64,000 nucleotides of DNA from an uncultured Gellertiella sp. (GCF_963457605.1 NZ_OY735139.1:1-64000), one strand, 5' to 3'; counted from the first letter of the stretch, positions 43,939 to 52,150 are shown. Program-made: numbers and translations. Notes: generated by a model not told the origin, from the sequence alone.

Positions 43939-44793
43939 ATGGCCGACGCCGTGGACAATGAAGCGATCACGCTTGCAGCGCTTCGCGACACAGATATCGA
44001 CCGCTACCTCGCGGTTCTCCTGTCACCTCCCGACAAGCGCCGGGCTTTGACCGCTCTCTATGCCTTTCATGCCGAACTGGCACGGGTCCGCGATCTCGTG
44101 CGTGAACCGCTTCCGGGCGAAGTCAGGCTGCAATATTGGCGGGATCTGCTTGAAGGTGCCGCTCACGGCTCCACCGATGCCAATCCGCTCGCCTCCGAAC
44201 TGCTTGACGCCATCCGGGCGCATGGCCTGCCGGTCGCACCGCTGGTGGCGATGACGGAAGCGCGGATATTCGATCTCTATGACGACCCCATCGACAGTCT
44301 CGCCAGCCTGCAAGGTTATGCGGGCGAAACCGCCTCGGCGCTCATCCAGCTTGCCAGTCTGGTTCTCGACCCCGAATCGGCCGCTGCAAGCGCGGAAATG
44401 GCAGGTCACGCCGGCGTGGCGCAGGCGATAGCAGGCGCGCTGGTGCGGCTGCCGCGCCATCGCCAGCGCGGGCAGGTCTTCCTGCCGCCGGAAATTCTGG
44501 GAGCCACGGGGCTCGACCGGGACGCCTTTCTCGAGGATGGCAATGCCCCGCGCATTGCAGCGGCTGTCGAGGCCTTTGCAGGTCTGGGGCTCGATCATCT
44601 CGCCAGGGCACGCCAGAACGCAACCCGGGTGCCGAACAATCTGATGCCGGCTTACCTTCCGGTCTCGCTGGCACGCGGCATTCTCAGCCGTGCGGCTGGA
44701 AGCGGCGAGGCGGCTCTGAAGGGCATACTTCGCCCGGCCCAGTGGCGGCGGCAGCTCTCGATGATTTCGGCCCTCTGGCTGCGCCGGTTCTGA
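43939..44793 (+). CDS. Squalene/phytoene synthase-fold protein, NDUFAF6-like
   Basis: This 284-residue protein has the prenyl-synthase fold, but the two Asp-rich motifs needed for prenyl-diphosphate chemistry are degraded. The first DxxxD region reads RDLVREP (about 51-57) and the second region reads LVRLPRHRQRGQVFLP. This matches the NDUFAF6 (C8orf38) subgroup, a complex I assembly factor, rather than true phytoene synthase. The ATG at 43939 follows TGAGG four bases after the NDUFAF3-like stop. No carotenoid or hopanoid genes are nearby. Confidence 0.87.
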   Translation: MADAVDNEAITLAALRDTDIDRYLAVLLSPPDKRRALTALYAFHAELARVRDLVREPLPGEVRLQYWRDLLEGAAHGSTDANPLASELLDAIRAHGLPVAPLVAMTEARIFDLYDDPIDSLASLQGYAGETASALIQLASLVLDPESAAASAEMAGHAGVAQAIAGALVRLPRHRQRGQVFLPPEILGATGLDRDAFLEDGNAPRIAAAVEAFAGLGLDHLARARQNATRVPNNLMPAYLPVSLARGILSRAAGSGEAALKGILRPAQWRRQLSMISALWLRRF

Positions 44794-44902
44794 CACCGGG
44801 CGGTGTGATGGCCAAGGCCCGGGCAAGTTTGCGCTGGTAACGAGCCGTGATGTCGTATGTCATGCCGGATCTTCCTGATCCGCATCAGGAGGGAAGGATC
44901 GC

Positions 44903-45364
44903 ATGAGCATCGGAATGGTCGTCTGGGGCGTATTGATGGTCGGCATTCTCTCCGCCGCCTATATCGCCAGCCGTCTCGGCGAGAAGGAGCAGGAGAAGGG
45001 ATTTCAGGATACCGGCATGGCGATCCTGGAATTCGGTCGCGCCTATCCGGGCGAAGCCATCCGCCAGTTGCATGCCACCAGCGATGGAGACGTGGTGTTC
45101 GTCCGCCTGCATGACAACAAGGCCGGTTTCATGCGCAGCCTGCGCGGCCATTACGCCTGCCACCTGATCGAGCCCGGTTCGGTGCACGTCTCGCCGCTGG
45201 CGGATGGCAGGGGGCTGAACATCGAATTCATCGACGTCCCCCACCACAACGGCGCCTTCACCTTCGCCTCGCCACAAGTTGCGGCAGAAGTGTCGCTGTG
45301 GCTGCTCGGCAATTATGTTGCGGGAGCGGCCAGGATGGATACACGCGACATCGCGAGGTCCTGA
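44903..45364 (+). CDS. Conserved hypothetical protein with N-terminal membrane helix
   Basis: I do not recognise a named family for this 153-residue protein. Residues 1-25 form a hydrophobic anchor (GMVVWGVLMVGILSAAYIAS). The soluble part has a pattern of strands, with FVRLHDNKAGFMRSLRGHY in the middle and SPQVAAEVSLWLLGNYVAGA near the end. A strong AGGAGGGAAGGA ribosome site precedes the ATG at 44903, and codon use matches the neighbours, so it is a real gene. A 110-base gap separates it from the NDUFAF6-like gene, and a repeat element follows its stop. Confidence 0.75.
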   Translation: MSIGMVVWGVLMVGILSAAYIASRLGEKEQEKGFQDTGMAILEFGRAYPGEAIRQLHATSDGDVVFVRLHDNKAGFMRSLRGHYACHLIEPGSVHVSPLADGRGLNIEFIDVPHHNGAFTFASPQVAAEVSLWLLGNYVAGAARMDTRDIARS

Positions 45365-45371
45365 TCCGCTA

Positions 45372-45470
45372 GAGTCTGTCAGGTTCAGATAGAACCTGAC
45401 AGACTCCAAGCAAATTTGTTTTCGTTTGTCTTTTCGCTCAAACGAGTTTGAGCGCTCAAACGAGTTTGGA
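45372..45470. repeat. Intergenic repeat: 15-bp inverted repeat plus 18-bp tandem palindromes
   Basis: Positions 45372-45386 and 45392-45406 are perfect 15-bp inverted arms (loop AGATA). They are followed by a T-rich stretch (45415-45434) and two copies of an 18-base unit CGCTCAAACGAGTTTGAG (45435-45452; second copy 45453-45468, ending differently), each containing the palindrome TCAAAC-GA-GTTTGA. The second copy runs into the trmFO 3' end and supplies its stop. This looks like one member of the small interspersed elements of rhizobial genomes. The hairpin could also act as a terminator between the convergent genes. Confidence 0.65.
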
Positions 45471-46895
45471 CGACGTGGCCGAAAGTCCGCCGGCGAGCCA
45501 GGTCCGGCAGGCCTCGAGTGCCCGGAGCGCAATCAGCTGGCGTTTCATGATCGTCTTGTCCTTGCCGCGAAAACGCTTGATGCCTTCGGGCTTGACGATG
45601 GACCCCGGTTCAAGCTCCGGGAACAGGCCGAAATTGATGTTCATCGGCTGGAAGGACCGCTTGCCCGGCTCATCCTCGGAAACCAGATGGCCACCGGTGA
45701 TGTGGTTGAGCAGCGCACCGAGTGCGGTGGTTGCGGGTGGCACCGAGGGTGCCTGGCCCAGACGTTCGGCGGCGGCAAAGCGGCCGGCCAGCAGGCCGAT
45801 GCTGGCGCTTTCCACATAGCCCTCGCAGCCGGTGATCTGGCCCGCAAAGCGCAAGCCCGGACGGCTTTTCAGCGCCAGCGTCGGATCGAGCAGCACAGGC
45901 GAGTGGATATAGGTATTGCGGTGCAGGCCGCCGAGACGGGCAAATTCCGCCTGTTCCAGCCCCGGGATCATCCGGAAGATGTCCGCCTGCGCCCCATATT
46001 TCAGCTTGGTCTGGAAACCCACCATGTTGTAGAGCGTGCCGAGCGCATTGTCCTGCCGGAGTTGCACCACGGCATAGGGCTTGACGGTCGGGTTATGGGC
46101 ATTGGTCAGCCCCATCGGTTTCATCGGCCCGTGCCGCAGGGTCTCGCGACCGCGTTCCGCCATCACCTCTATGGGCAGGCAGCCGTCGAAATAGGGCGTG
46201 CCTTCCCATTCCTTGAAGCCCACCGCATCGCCTGCAATCAGGGCATCCATGAAGCGGTTGTACTGGTCTTCGTCGAGCGGGCAGTTGATATAGTCCTTGC
46301 CGGTGCCGCCCGGCCCGACCTTGTCGTAGCGCGACTGATACCAGCAGATATCCATGTTGATGCTGTCCTTGTGGACAATCGGCGCGATGGCATCGAAGAA
46401 GGCAAGCGCTTCGGCTCCGGTTTCCTGCCGGATGGCCTCGGCGAGCGAAGGCGAGGTGAGGGGGCCGGTGGCGATGATTGCATTGTCCCAGTCGCGCGGC
46501 GGCAGGCCCGCCACTTCCTCGCGGGTGACGGTGATCAGCGGATTGCCGGCAATCGCCGCCGTCACGGACTGCGAAAAGCCGTCGCGGTCAACAGCAAGCG
46601 CCCCACCGGCCGGCACCTGGTTGCGATCGGCACATTGCATGATCAGCGAGCCCGCCAGCCGCATTTCGGCATGGATGACGCCCACCGCATTGCTGGTCGC
46701 ATCATCCGAGCGGAAGGAGTTGGAGCAAACGAGTTCGGCCAGATCATCGGTCTTGTGCGCATCCGTGCCCCGCACGCCGCGCATTTCGTGAAGAATGACC
46801 GGAATACCGGCGCTGGCGATCTGCCAGGCGGCTTCGGAGCCTGCAAGGCCGCCGCCGATGACGTGGATGGGGGAGGAGGGCGTTTTTTCTGTCAT
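45456..46895 (-). CDS. trmFO: Folate-dependent tRNA (uracil-54-C5) methyltransferase TrmFO
   Basis: This 479-residue flavoprotein makes ribothymidine-54 in tRNA using methylenetetrahydrofolate and FADH2. It has the dinucleotide motif [11 protein letters not shown] (13-23), the catalytic-region cysteines in [12 protein letters not shown] (Cys57) and [14 protein letters not shown] (near 237), and [19 protein letters not shown]. The length fits the family. The last codons (SKLV and TGA) lie in the 18-bp tandem repeat described at 45435, so the C-terminus has probably been shaped by that element. It is transcribed toward the conserved hypothetical gene at 44903. Confidence 0.95.
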   Translation of the reverse strand: MTEKTPSSPIHVIGGGLAGSEAAWQIASAGIPVILHEMRGVRGTDAHKTDDLAELVCSNSFRSDDATSNAVGVIHAEMRLAGSLIMQCADRNQVPAGGALAVDRDGFSQSVTAAIAGNPLITVTREEVAGLPPRDWDNAIIATGPLTSPSLAEAIRQETGAEALAFFDAIAPIVHKDSINMDICWYQSRYDKVGPGGTGKDYINCPLDEDQYNRFMDALIAGDAVGFKEWEGTPYFDGCLPIEVMAERGRETLRHGPMKPMGLTNAHNPTVKPYAVVQLRQDNALGTLYNMVGFQTKLKYGAQADIFRMIPGLEQAEFARLGGLHRNTYIHSPVLLDPTLALKSRPGLRFAGQITGCEGYVESASIGLLAGRFAAAERLGQAPSVPPATTALGALLNHITGGHLVSEDEPGKRSFQPMNINFGLFPELEPGSIVKPEGIKRFRGKDKTIMKRQLIALRALEACRTWLAGGLSATSSKLV

Positions 46896-46943
46896 GGCGG
46901 GCTCATTATCACGGGAATGCCCGGCTTTCCATGGCCCGTAATC

Positions 46944-46975
46944 AAAAACGGCACCCCTTTCGGGGTGCCGGTTTT
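46944..46975 (-). terminator. Bidirectional terminator downstream of DUF1127 gene 1
   Basis: A 9-bp stem CGGCACCCC/GGGGTGCCG (46949-46957 with 46962-46970) has five A on its left and five T on its right. It can therefore end the leftward DUF1127 transcript before trmFO, and could also stop rightward read-through. Confidence 0.85.
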
Positions 46976-47034
46976 TCGCTGATCAAACTCGACCGGGCGG
47001 CATCCGCTGGGAGGTGCGGGTGCCCGGGAATTGA

Positions 47035-47178
47035 TTAGCGGAAGTTGCGAGCCGCAATCGAGCGGATGTCGTTGCGGGTGATGCCGATATCGGACAGGGT
47101 CTGGTTGGACAGGTTGCCCAGCTCGTTCATGGTGCGGCGGTAGTTGATCCAGTTCTTGGCAGCGCGAATCGGGTTCAT
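47035..47178 (-). CDS. DUF1127 small arginine-rich protein (copy 1)
   Basis: This 47-residue protein of the DUF1127 family has the core NWINYRRTMNELGNLSNQTL followed by SDIGITRNDIRSIAARN. These micro-proteins are abundant in alphaproteobacteria and have been linked to sRNA/RNA and phosphate-related regulation in some species. The exact role here is unknown. Two consecutive ATGs exist (47181 and 47178) behind an AAGGA site; the second gives the usual MNPIRAAKNW. A TATAAG box lies at 47252-47247 on the minus strand. It has its own terminator, so it is monocistronic. Confidence 0.9.
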   Translation of the reverse strand: MNPIRAAKNWINYRRTMNELGNLSNQTLSDIGITRNDIRSIAARNFR

Positions 47179-47181
47179 CAT

Positions 47182-47511
47182 CTTTTTCCTTCGGTTTGAT
47201 CGGTTTCGAATGAAGCAGTGTTGCCTCATCTCTGTTCGTTGGGTTTCTTATACACTCGTAAAGGAACCTTGTGCAGTGCAATATTCGCGCGGCTGTCATG
47301 CAATTTTGCGGGGGCCGGTTAACGACCCGGCTTCAGATGCCGTGCGGTCTTGGGCGGACGAGACTTTGATAGCTCAGGATCGGGGTCGAATGGCGGCGTG
47401 TTTGCGTCCTTGTCGTGGCTTTGCATGTCGCAAATGAAGCAAAGCGACAAGGACCCGCCTTGGGTGCCCGAATTCTCAAATCCTCGCCCGGATTTGCAAC
47501 CGGCCCAAAAC
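47182..47511. other. Spacer between the two DUF1127 genes
   Basis: These 330 bases hold the leader and probable promoter of DUF1127 copy 1 (TATAAG at 47252-47247 on the minus strand, about 70 bases before the start) and otherwise no gene that I can support. Short open frames on both strands lack ribosome sites and family features. Confidence 0.45.
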
Positions 47512-47537
47512 AAAAGCGCCCCCGAAACGGGAGCGCC
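47512..47537 (-). terminator. Terminator of DUF1127 gene 2
   Basis: On the minus strand a stem of eight or more pairs (GGCGCTCCCG with GGGGGCGC, one wobble pair) is followed by TTTTGTTTTG. It lies 50 bases after the stop of DUF1127 copy 2. Confidence 0.75.
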
Positions 47538-47586
47538 TTGTTAATGCTTGGTTAATCATGATGCCGCGTCGGAAGCGGCACTCTGA

Positions 47587-47733
47587 TTACTGGCCAACGG
47601 CTTCCTTGGCGACGCGGCGGATTTCCGAACGGTGGATGCCGAGGTCGTGGAGTTCGCGGTTGGACATGCGGCCGAGTTCGTTGACCGTCTGACGGAATTT
47701 GCGCCAGTTGTTGAAGCTGCGTGCGATGTTCAT
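47587..47733 (-). CDS. DUF1127 small arginine-rich protein (copy 2)
   Basis: This 48-residue paralogue of copy 1 has NNWRKFRQTVNELGRMSNREL then HDLGIHRSEIRRVAKEA. AAGGAAGACCACC precedes the ATG at 47733, and the open frame upstream is not family-like. It is transcribed alone, with its own terminator, and lies downstream of the sRNA at 47994-48115 on the same strand but after that RNA's terminator. Confidence 0.9.
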   Translation of the reverse strand: MNIARSFNNWRKFRQTVNELGRMSNRELHDLGIHRSEIRRVAKEAVGQ

Positions 47734-47993
47734 GGTGGTCTTCCTTTTCACGTGGTGTGGCCCTGCGGCTTGGGTCCGCCTGCCGAATTCGTTGAGACAG
47801 ATATATGTTGCGGCGCACAAATTGAAAAGCGCTGAAGCCACATGTCACCCATGCGCGCCGTGCATACCAACTGCCGGGGATAGCCATCTTGCTGCCCAAT
47901 TCGATGCGCGGGACAATGGTTATGCCTCGCTTCGGTCACGATTGACGGGTTTGCGCCTTTGAAAAACCGGCACTTTTGGATCTGGAGGCCCAT

Positions 47994-48115
47994 AAAAAAC
48001 GCCCTCCGGGGAGGAAATCCGGAGGGCGCATAGTTTAAACCGGTCCCCTGGGAGGAGGAGGGATGCCGGTCATGGTCCAGAGCGGGCTTGGGAGGAAAGG
48101 CTCCGCTCCGAAAGG
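47994..48115 (-). ncRNA. Alpha-r14-like trans-acting sRNA with three anti-Shine-Dalgarno hairpins
   Basis: On the minus strand three consecutive hairpins each expose a CU-rich anti-Shine-Dalgarno loop. Hairpin 1 (48110-48078) has an 8-bp outer stem and loop UCCUCCC. Hairpin 2 (48069-48040) has CCGG/CCGG and CCCU/AGGG stems and the nine-base loop CCUCCUCCC. Hairpin 3 (48028-48000) has a 10-bp perfect stem, loop AUUUCCUCC and six U, forming the terminator. The layout, the CCUCCUCCC loop and a length near 120 nt match the rhizobial alpha-r14 family (Smr14C/NfeR1), which represses many mRNAs by binding ribosome sites. The 5' end is an estimate. Confidence 0.85.
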
Positions 48116-48440
48116 CATCGATACGGAAAATCGCATCGAAAAATCGAATGAAAAGAGACTAATGGCAAATTGCCCCGGGGGAGAAAACAGGCCTGTGCTG
48201 CGACATTCTACTGAAACACTGTTTCGGAGGTCAAAGTGCTCCGCATCTCCCGAAATCGGGAAAAGGCATGCCATTCATGCATGTCTCGGTAATAGAGCTT
48301 ACCTTGGGGTCAGATTATCGCGAAAGTGTTAAGGAATTGTTAAAGCCGGCCCGGAACTGCTCCGTTTTGCGAAACGCCGGGCCGGGGACGGGCGGCGATT
48401 TCCTTTTCAGGACATAATGTTCTAGGTTAAATACAAGAGT
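48116..48440. other. Divergent regulatory region between sRNA and DUF2157 gene
   Basis: No gene is supported here. Contents are the AT-rich sequence just upstream of the sRNA on the minus strand (about 48116-48165), the inverted repeat CCCGAAATCGGG (48249-48260), and TTAA-GGAATTG-TTAA at 48329-48343, a perfect match to the CtrA consensus TTAA-N7-TTAA. It lies about 100 bases before the DUF2157 start. Confidence 0.45.
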
Positions 48441-48455
48441 ATGGCGGGGGAATTG

Positions 48456-49580
48456 ATGTATCGCGGACAATTGCAGCGGGACTTTGCGGTCTGGGTGGAA
48501 AAAGGGTTGGTGAGCCGGGAAACAGCCGATGGCCTGCTTGCCGAATATGACGGTCGCGAGCAGAGTTTTACGGTTGGCCGGGTGCTGATGATGCTCGCCG
48601 CGGTGCTGGTCGGCGCCGCCATTCTGCTGTTCATTGCCGCGAACTGGGACGGCATCCCGCGCGGCGGACGCGCGGCGCTGCTGATCGGGTTGATCTGGCT
48701 GTTTCATGCGGGTGCCGCCTTTACCGGCGGTCGCGCCACTGCCTATCTGAGCGGTGCCCTGCTGGTGCTGGGTGCCTCGGCCTTCGGCGCATCGCTGGCA
48801 CTGGTGGCGCAGATGTACAATCTTTCCGGCGACAATGTCTCCGCCGCCATGGTCTGGCTGACGATGACCGCGGCGACGGCCCTGCTGTTTCGCTCCGCCG
48901 CACTCACCTATTATGCGGGCCTGCTCGGCTGGCTGCTTTTTGCCGCCGTTCTCGGCGATGGCTGGGGCACATTCGGGACGCCTGATACCTATGCGCCGCC
49001 GCTTGCCGCTATCGGGGTCATCGCCATGGCCTATTATACCGGCGGCATGCGGGCCCGGCACCTTTGCTATCTGCTGCTGCTCACCTGGCTGGGCTGGGGC
49101 TATGTCAGCCCGCACGGCCCCTTCAACTCCTGGCTCTTCGTGGCCGCAGGCCTCATCCTGTTCCTGCTGGCGACGGTCCCGGCCTCGCCGCTTCATGCTG
49201 CGGCCCGGCGCGCCGGGGCGGCTCCGGCCTTCTACAGCTTCCTGCTGGCGCTGATGGGTCTTGGCCTTTACCAGGTGGAACATGGTGATCTCTTCAGTTC
49301 CGATGCGACCAGCCTCTCCACGGCGCTGCCGTCGATGGCCACGGCGACATTGGCGGTTCTTGCCATCGCTCTGGCCGGGCGGGACAATGCGGCGGTGCGC
49401 TACACCGGCTATGTCACCTTCGCCCTGGAAATCCTCTACCTGTCGATCGACATGATCGGCACGATCATCGGCACCTCGGGCGTGTTCCTGCTGTCTGGCG
49501 TGTTTCTGGCGCTGATCGCCTATCTGGTCATCCGGCTGGAGCGGCGATTCTCCGCAGCATCCGCAGCGAAGGGAGCCTGA
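48456..49580 (+). CDS. DUF2157 polytopic membrane protein
   Basis: This protein of about 374 residues has a soluble N-terminus of roughly 50 residues (FAVWVEKGLVSRETADGLL) followed by about ten hydrophobic helices, the pattern of DUF2157. The function is unknown. The pair DUF2157 plus GDYXXLXY is common in proteobacteria and the proteins are presumed to work together in the inner membrane. I prefer the ATG at 48456 because GGGGGAATTG precedes it; the ATG five codons earlier (48441) is possible. The gap to the next gene is two bases. Confidence 0.85.
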   Translation: MYRGQLQRDFAVWVEKGLVSRETADGLLAEYDGREQSFTVGRVLMMLAAVLVGAAILLFIAANWDGIPRGGRAALLIGLIWLFHAGAAFTGGRATAYLSGALLVLGASAFGASLALVAQMYNLSGDNVSAAMVWLTMTAATALLFRSAALTYYAGLLGWLLFAAVLGDGWGTFGTPDTYAPPLAAIGVIAMAYYTGGMRARHLCYLLLLTWLGWGYVSPHGPFNSWLFVAAGLILFLLATVPASPLHAAARRAGAAPAFYSFLLALMGLGLYQVEHGDLFSSDATSLSTALPSMATATLAVLAIALAGRDNAAVRYTGYVTFALEILYLSIDMIGTIIGTSGVFLLSGVFLALIAYLVIRLERRFSAASAAKGA

Positions 49581-49582
49581 TC

Positions 49583-50146
49583 ATGGCTGTTCAACTTACC
49601 CGCCGCCGCCTGCTTGTTGCAGCCGGGCTTGCCGCAGGCCTGCAAACCGGTGTCCTCGCCACCATGATCTGGTCGAATGCCGACATACTTGAAAATGGCA
49701 CCGCCATCCGGCTTCAGACCGTTCCCGTCGATCCGCGCGACCTGTTGCGCGGCGACTATGTCGTGCTTGCCTATGAATTCAGCAACCTGCCTGGCACGCT
49801 GGTGGAAGGCCCCTGGCCGACAGAGGCGGGCGAGGCTACGCTCCATGTGCGGCTTGGGCCGGATGCGGCAGGCCTCTGGCATCCGCTGGCGGCCTCCTTC
49901 CAGCCGTTGGCTGCGCAGCAGGGCACGGTGGTGCTTCGTTCCCGGCCCTTCTCGTATACGCCCGGCAAGGACAAGCCCGCGACGCTTCGGGCCAGTTACG
50001 GACTGGAGAGCTATTACGTCGCGGAAGGCACCGGCAAGGCCATCGAGGAGGCGCGCAACAACAAGCGGGTCATCGTCGAGGCGAGGGTGCTTGCCGACGG
50101 CACGGCGCGGGTGGCCTCGCTCACCGTCGTGCCCGCCCAGCCCTGA
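49583..50146 (+). CDS. GDYXXLXY domain protein
   Basis: This 187-residue protein has an N-terminal membrane anchor (LLVAAGLAAGLQTGVLATM) followed by the family signature RGDYVVLAYEFS (GDYVVLAY at about 57-64). The C-terminal half contains ASYGLESYYVAEGTGKAIEE, typical of the family. The basic residues TRRRLL before the hydrophobic stretch suggest an inside N-terminus. The function is unknown. It forms a two-gene operon with DUF2157. Confidence 0.85.
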   Translation: MAVQLTRRRLLVAAGLAAGLQTGVLATMIWSNADILENGTAIRLQTVPVDPRDLLRGDYVVLAYEFSNLPGTLVEGPWPTEAGEATLHVRLGPDAAGLWHPLAASFQPLAAQQGTVVLRSRPFSYTPGKDKPATLRASYGLESYYVAEGTGKAIEEARNNKRVIVEARVLADGTARVASLTVVPAQP

Positions 50147-50241
50147 GACCCTCTGCCTGCCCGCCGGGCGGGACAAGGGGGAGCGGCGCGGCCGATTTTG
50201 ACGGTGCCCATGGCTCCCGTCACGCCCGCGTCATTTTCCCT

Positions 50242-50269
50242 TTGCGCGGGCTAAAACGGGTGATATAGA
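50242..50269 (+). promoter_or_regulatory. Putative promoter of tRNA-Leu
   Basis: TTGCGC (50242-50247) and TATAGA (50264-50269) are 16 bases apart, and the -10 box is 49 bases before the tRNA. Confidence 0.5.
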
Positions 50270-50318
50270 GACGCCGCGCTCCGGAAGGCCTCTTGCGCAG
50301 GCAACGGATCCAGGGATC

Positions 50319-50403
<85 letters not shown>

Positions 50404-50587
50404 GAACGACCGCCGCCGCGGGACGGGACACGATGTCCAGATCCCTGAGGTCAGCAGTTGGGGTGCCATCTTGCCGGGGCAGGATGTAAAGGAATTCTCA
50501 ATTGGCCACGCACGGGCGAAGCCCGGCGTCGTGCTCACCGAACAACCGGCTGGCTGGGCACGGCCGCCACGAAATGAAGGTACGAAC

Positions 50588-52075
50588 ATGCAGGTTATCG
50601 AAACGCTGGCGGACGGGCTGAAGCGCGAACTGAAGGTGGTCATCCCGGCCAAGGACATGGAAGCGCGGATGAACGAGCGCCTCGCCGAAACCAAGGATCG
50701 CATCCGCATCAATGGTTTCCGTCCGGGCAAGGTTCCGGTCGGCCATCTCAAGAAGATGTACGGCAAGTCGATCATGGCGGAACTGGTCAACGAAATCGTG
50801 CGTGACCGCCCGAGCGCCATCCTGACCGAGCGTGGCGAAAAGTCGGCGACCCAGCCGGAAGTCGCGATGACCGAAGACCAGGCTGAAGCCGAAAAGATCC
50901 TGTCGGCAGAGGCTGATTTCGAATTCACCCTCTCCTACGAGATCATCCCGGCCATCGAGCTGAAGTCGACCGACGGCATCAAAGTCACCCGCGAAGTCGT
51001 CGAGATCGCCGATGACGAAGTCGTCGACCAGATCAAGCGCATCGCCGAAACCGCCCGCAGCTACGAGCCGAAGACGAGCAAGGCTGAAAATGGCGACCGC
51101 GTCACCATGGATTACCTCGGCAAGGTCGATGGCGTTCCCTTCGACGGCGGCAAGGACGAAGATGCGCAGCTGGTTCTCGGCTCGAACCGCTTCATCCCCG
51201 GCTTCGAAGAGCAGCTGGTCGGCCTGAAGGCTGGCGACGAGAAGGTCATCAACGTCACCTTCCCGGCGGATTACCCGGCAGCAAACCTCGCTGGCAAGGA
51301 TGCCACCTTCGACATTACCGTCAAGGAAGTGGCCTCTGCCGGTGAAATCGAGATCAACGACGATCTCGCCACCAAGCTGGGCGTCGAATCGGCTGACAAG
51401 CTGAAGGAAATCGTCCGCGAGCAGATCGAGAGCCAGTATGGCTCGATGACCCGCCAGAAGGTCAAGCGCCAGATCCTCGACCAGCTCGACGGCATCTACC
51501 AGTTCGAAACCCCCTCGCGCCTCGTCAATGCCGAGTTCGACAATATCTGGCGTCAGATCAACACCGATCTCGAGCAGTCGGGCAAGACCTTCGAAGACGA
51601 GGAAACCACCGAGGAAAAGGCCCGCGACGAATATCGCAAGCTCGCCGAGCGCCGTGTTCGCCTTGGTCTGGTTCTCTCGGAAATCGGCGAAAAGGCCGGT
51701 ATCGAAGTCTCCGAAGACGAAATGCAGCGGGCTCTCTATGACCAGCTGCGCCAGTTCCCGGGCCAGGAAAAGGAAATCATCGAATTCTTCCGCAAGACCC
51801 CGGGCGCTGCCGCTTCGCTGCGCGCACCGATCTTCGAAGAAAAGGTTGTCGACCACCTGCTCGCGAGCATCGACGTCACCGACAAGGTTGTCAGCAAGGA
51901 AGAGCTGATGGCTGAAGAGGCGGAAGACGGCGCGGAAGCCAAGTCGGACGACAAGAAGGCTGCGCCGAAGAAGAAGGCCGCCAAGGCTGACGCCGCCAGC
52001 GAAGGCGAAGAAGCTGCCGCTCCGAAGAAGAAGGCCGCTCCGAAGAAGAAGGCCGCCGGGGAAGGCGCCGAGTAA
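50588..52075 (+). CDS. tig: Trigger factor
   Basis: This ribosome-associated chaperone and prolyl isomerase has 495 residues. The N-terminal ribosome-binding domain has the signature [18 protein letters not shown], the FKBP domain spans about 165-250 ([20 protein letters not shown]) and a helical C-terminal domain follows. The last about 45 residues are an extra Lys/Ala/Pro tail with repeated APKKKAA, not part of the chaperone core. AAGG precedes the ATG at 50588. It may be partly co-transcribed with the tRNA-Leu upstream. A double terminator follows. Confidence 0.96.
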   Translation: MQVIETLADGLKRELKVVIPAKDMEARMNERLAETKDRIRINGFRPGKVPVGHLKKMYGKSIMAELVNEIVRDRPSAILTERGEKSATQPEVAMTEDQAEAEKILSAEADFEFTLSYEIIPAIELKSTDGIKVTREVVEIADDEVVDQIKRIAETARSYEPKTSKAENGDRVTMDYLGKVDGVPFDGGKDEDAQLVLGSNRFIPGFEEQLVGLKAGDEKVINVTFPADYPAANLAGKDATFDITVKEVASAGEIEINDDLATKLGVESADKLKEIVREQIESQYGSMTRQKVKRQILDQLDGIYQFETPSRLVNAEFDNIWRQINTDLEQSGKTFEDEETTEEKARDEYRKLAERRVRLGLVLSEIGEKAGIEVSEDEMQRALYDQLRQFPGQEKEIIEFFRKTPGAAASLRAPIFEEKVVDHLLASIDVTDKVVSKEELMAEEAEDGAEAKSDDKKAAPKKKAAKADAASEGEEAAAPKKKAAPKKKAAGEGAE

Positions 52076-52089
52076 TCGGAGACACTATC

Positions 52090-52118
52090 GGACCTGCCTT
52101 TGCCGGCAGGTCCCGTTT
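52090..52118 (+). terminator. First terminator of tig
   Basis: A 9-bp perfect stem GGACCTGCC/GGCAGGTCC (52090-52098 with 52105-52113) is followed by CGTTTTC. Confidence 0.75.
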
Positions 52119-52123
52119 TCGGA

Positions 52124-52150
52124 AACCTCCGGTCCTGCCGGAGGTTTTTT
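52124..52150 (+). terminator. Second terminator of tig
   Basis: A 9-bp perfect stem AACCTCCGG/CCGGAGGTT (52124-52132 with 52138-52146) is followed by four more T. Confidence 0.88.

Noticed and set aside
44792-44805. ACACCG-N3-CGGTGT-like hairpin after the NDUFAF6-like gene
   Set aside because: The stem is short (5-6 bp) with no T-run, so it is not convincing as a terminator.
47541-47555. TTAA-N7-TTAA match near the end of DUF1127 copy 2
   Set aside because: It lies between a stop codon and a terminator, not in a promoter, and serves as an example of chance CtrA-like matches.
48035-48274. A minus-strand frame of 79 codons over the sRNA
   Set aside because: No ribosome site, unusual codon use, and it overlaps the structured RNA. 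The hairpin series explains the conservation-like signal better.
48063-48332. A plus-strand open frame starting after GGGAGGAGGAGGG
   Set aside because: The apparent perfect ribosome site is the complement of the sRNA's CCUCCUCCC loop. The encoded peptide has no family-like features and crosses the sRNA hairpins.
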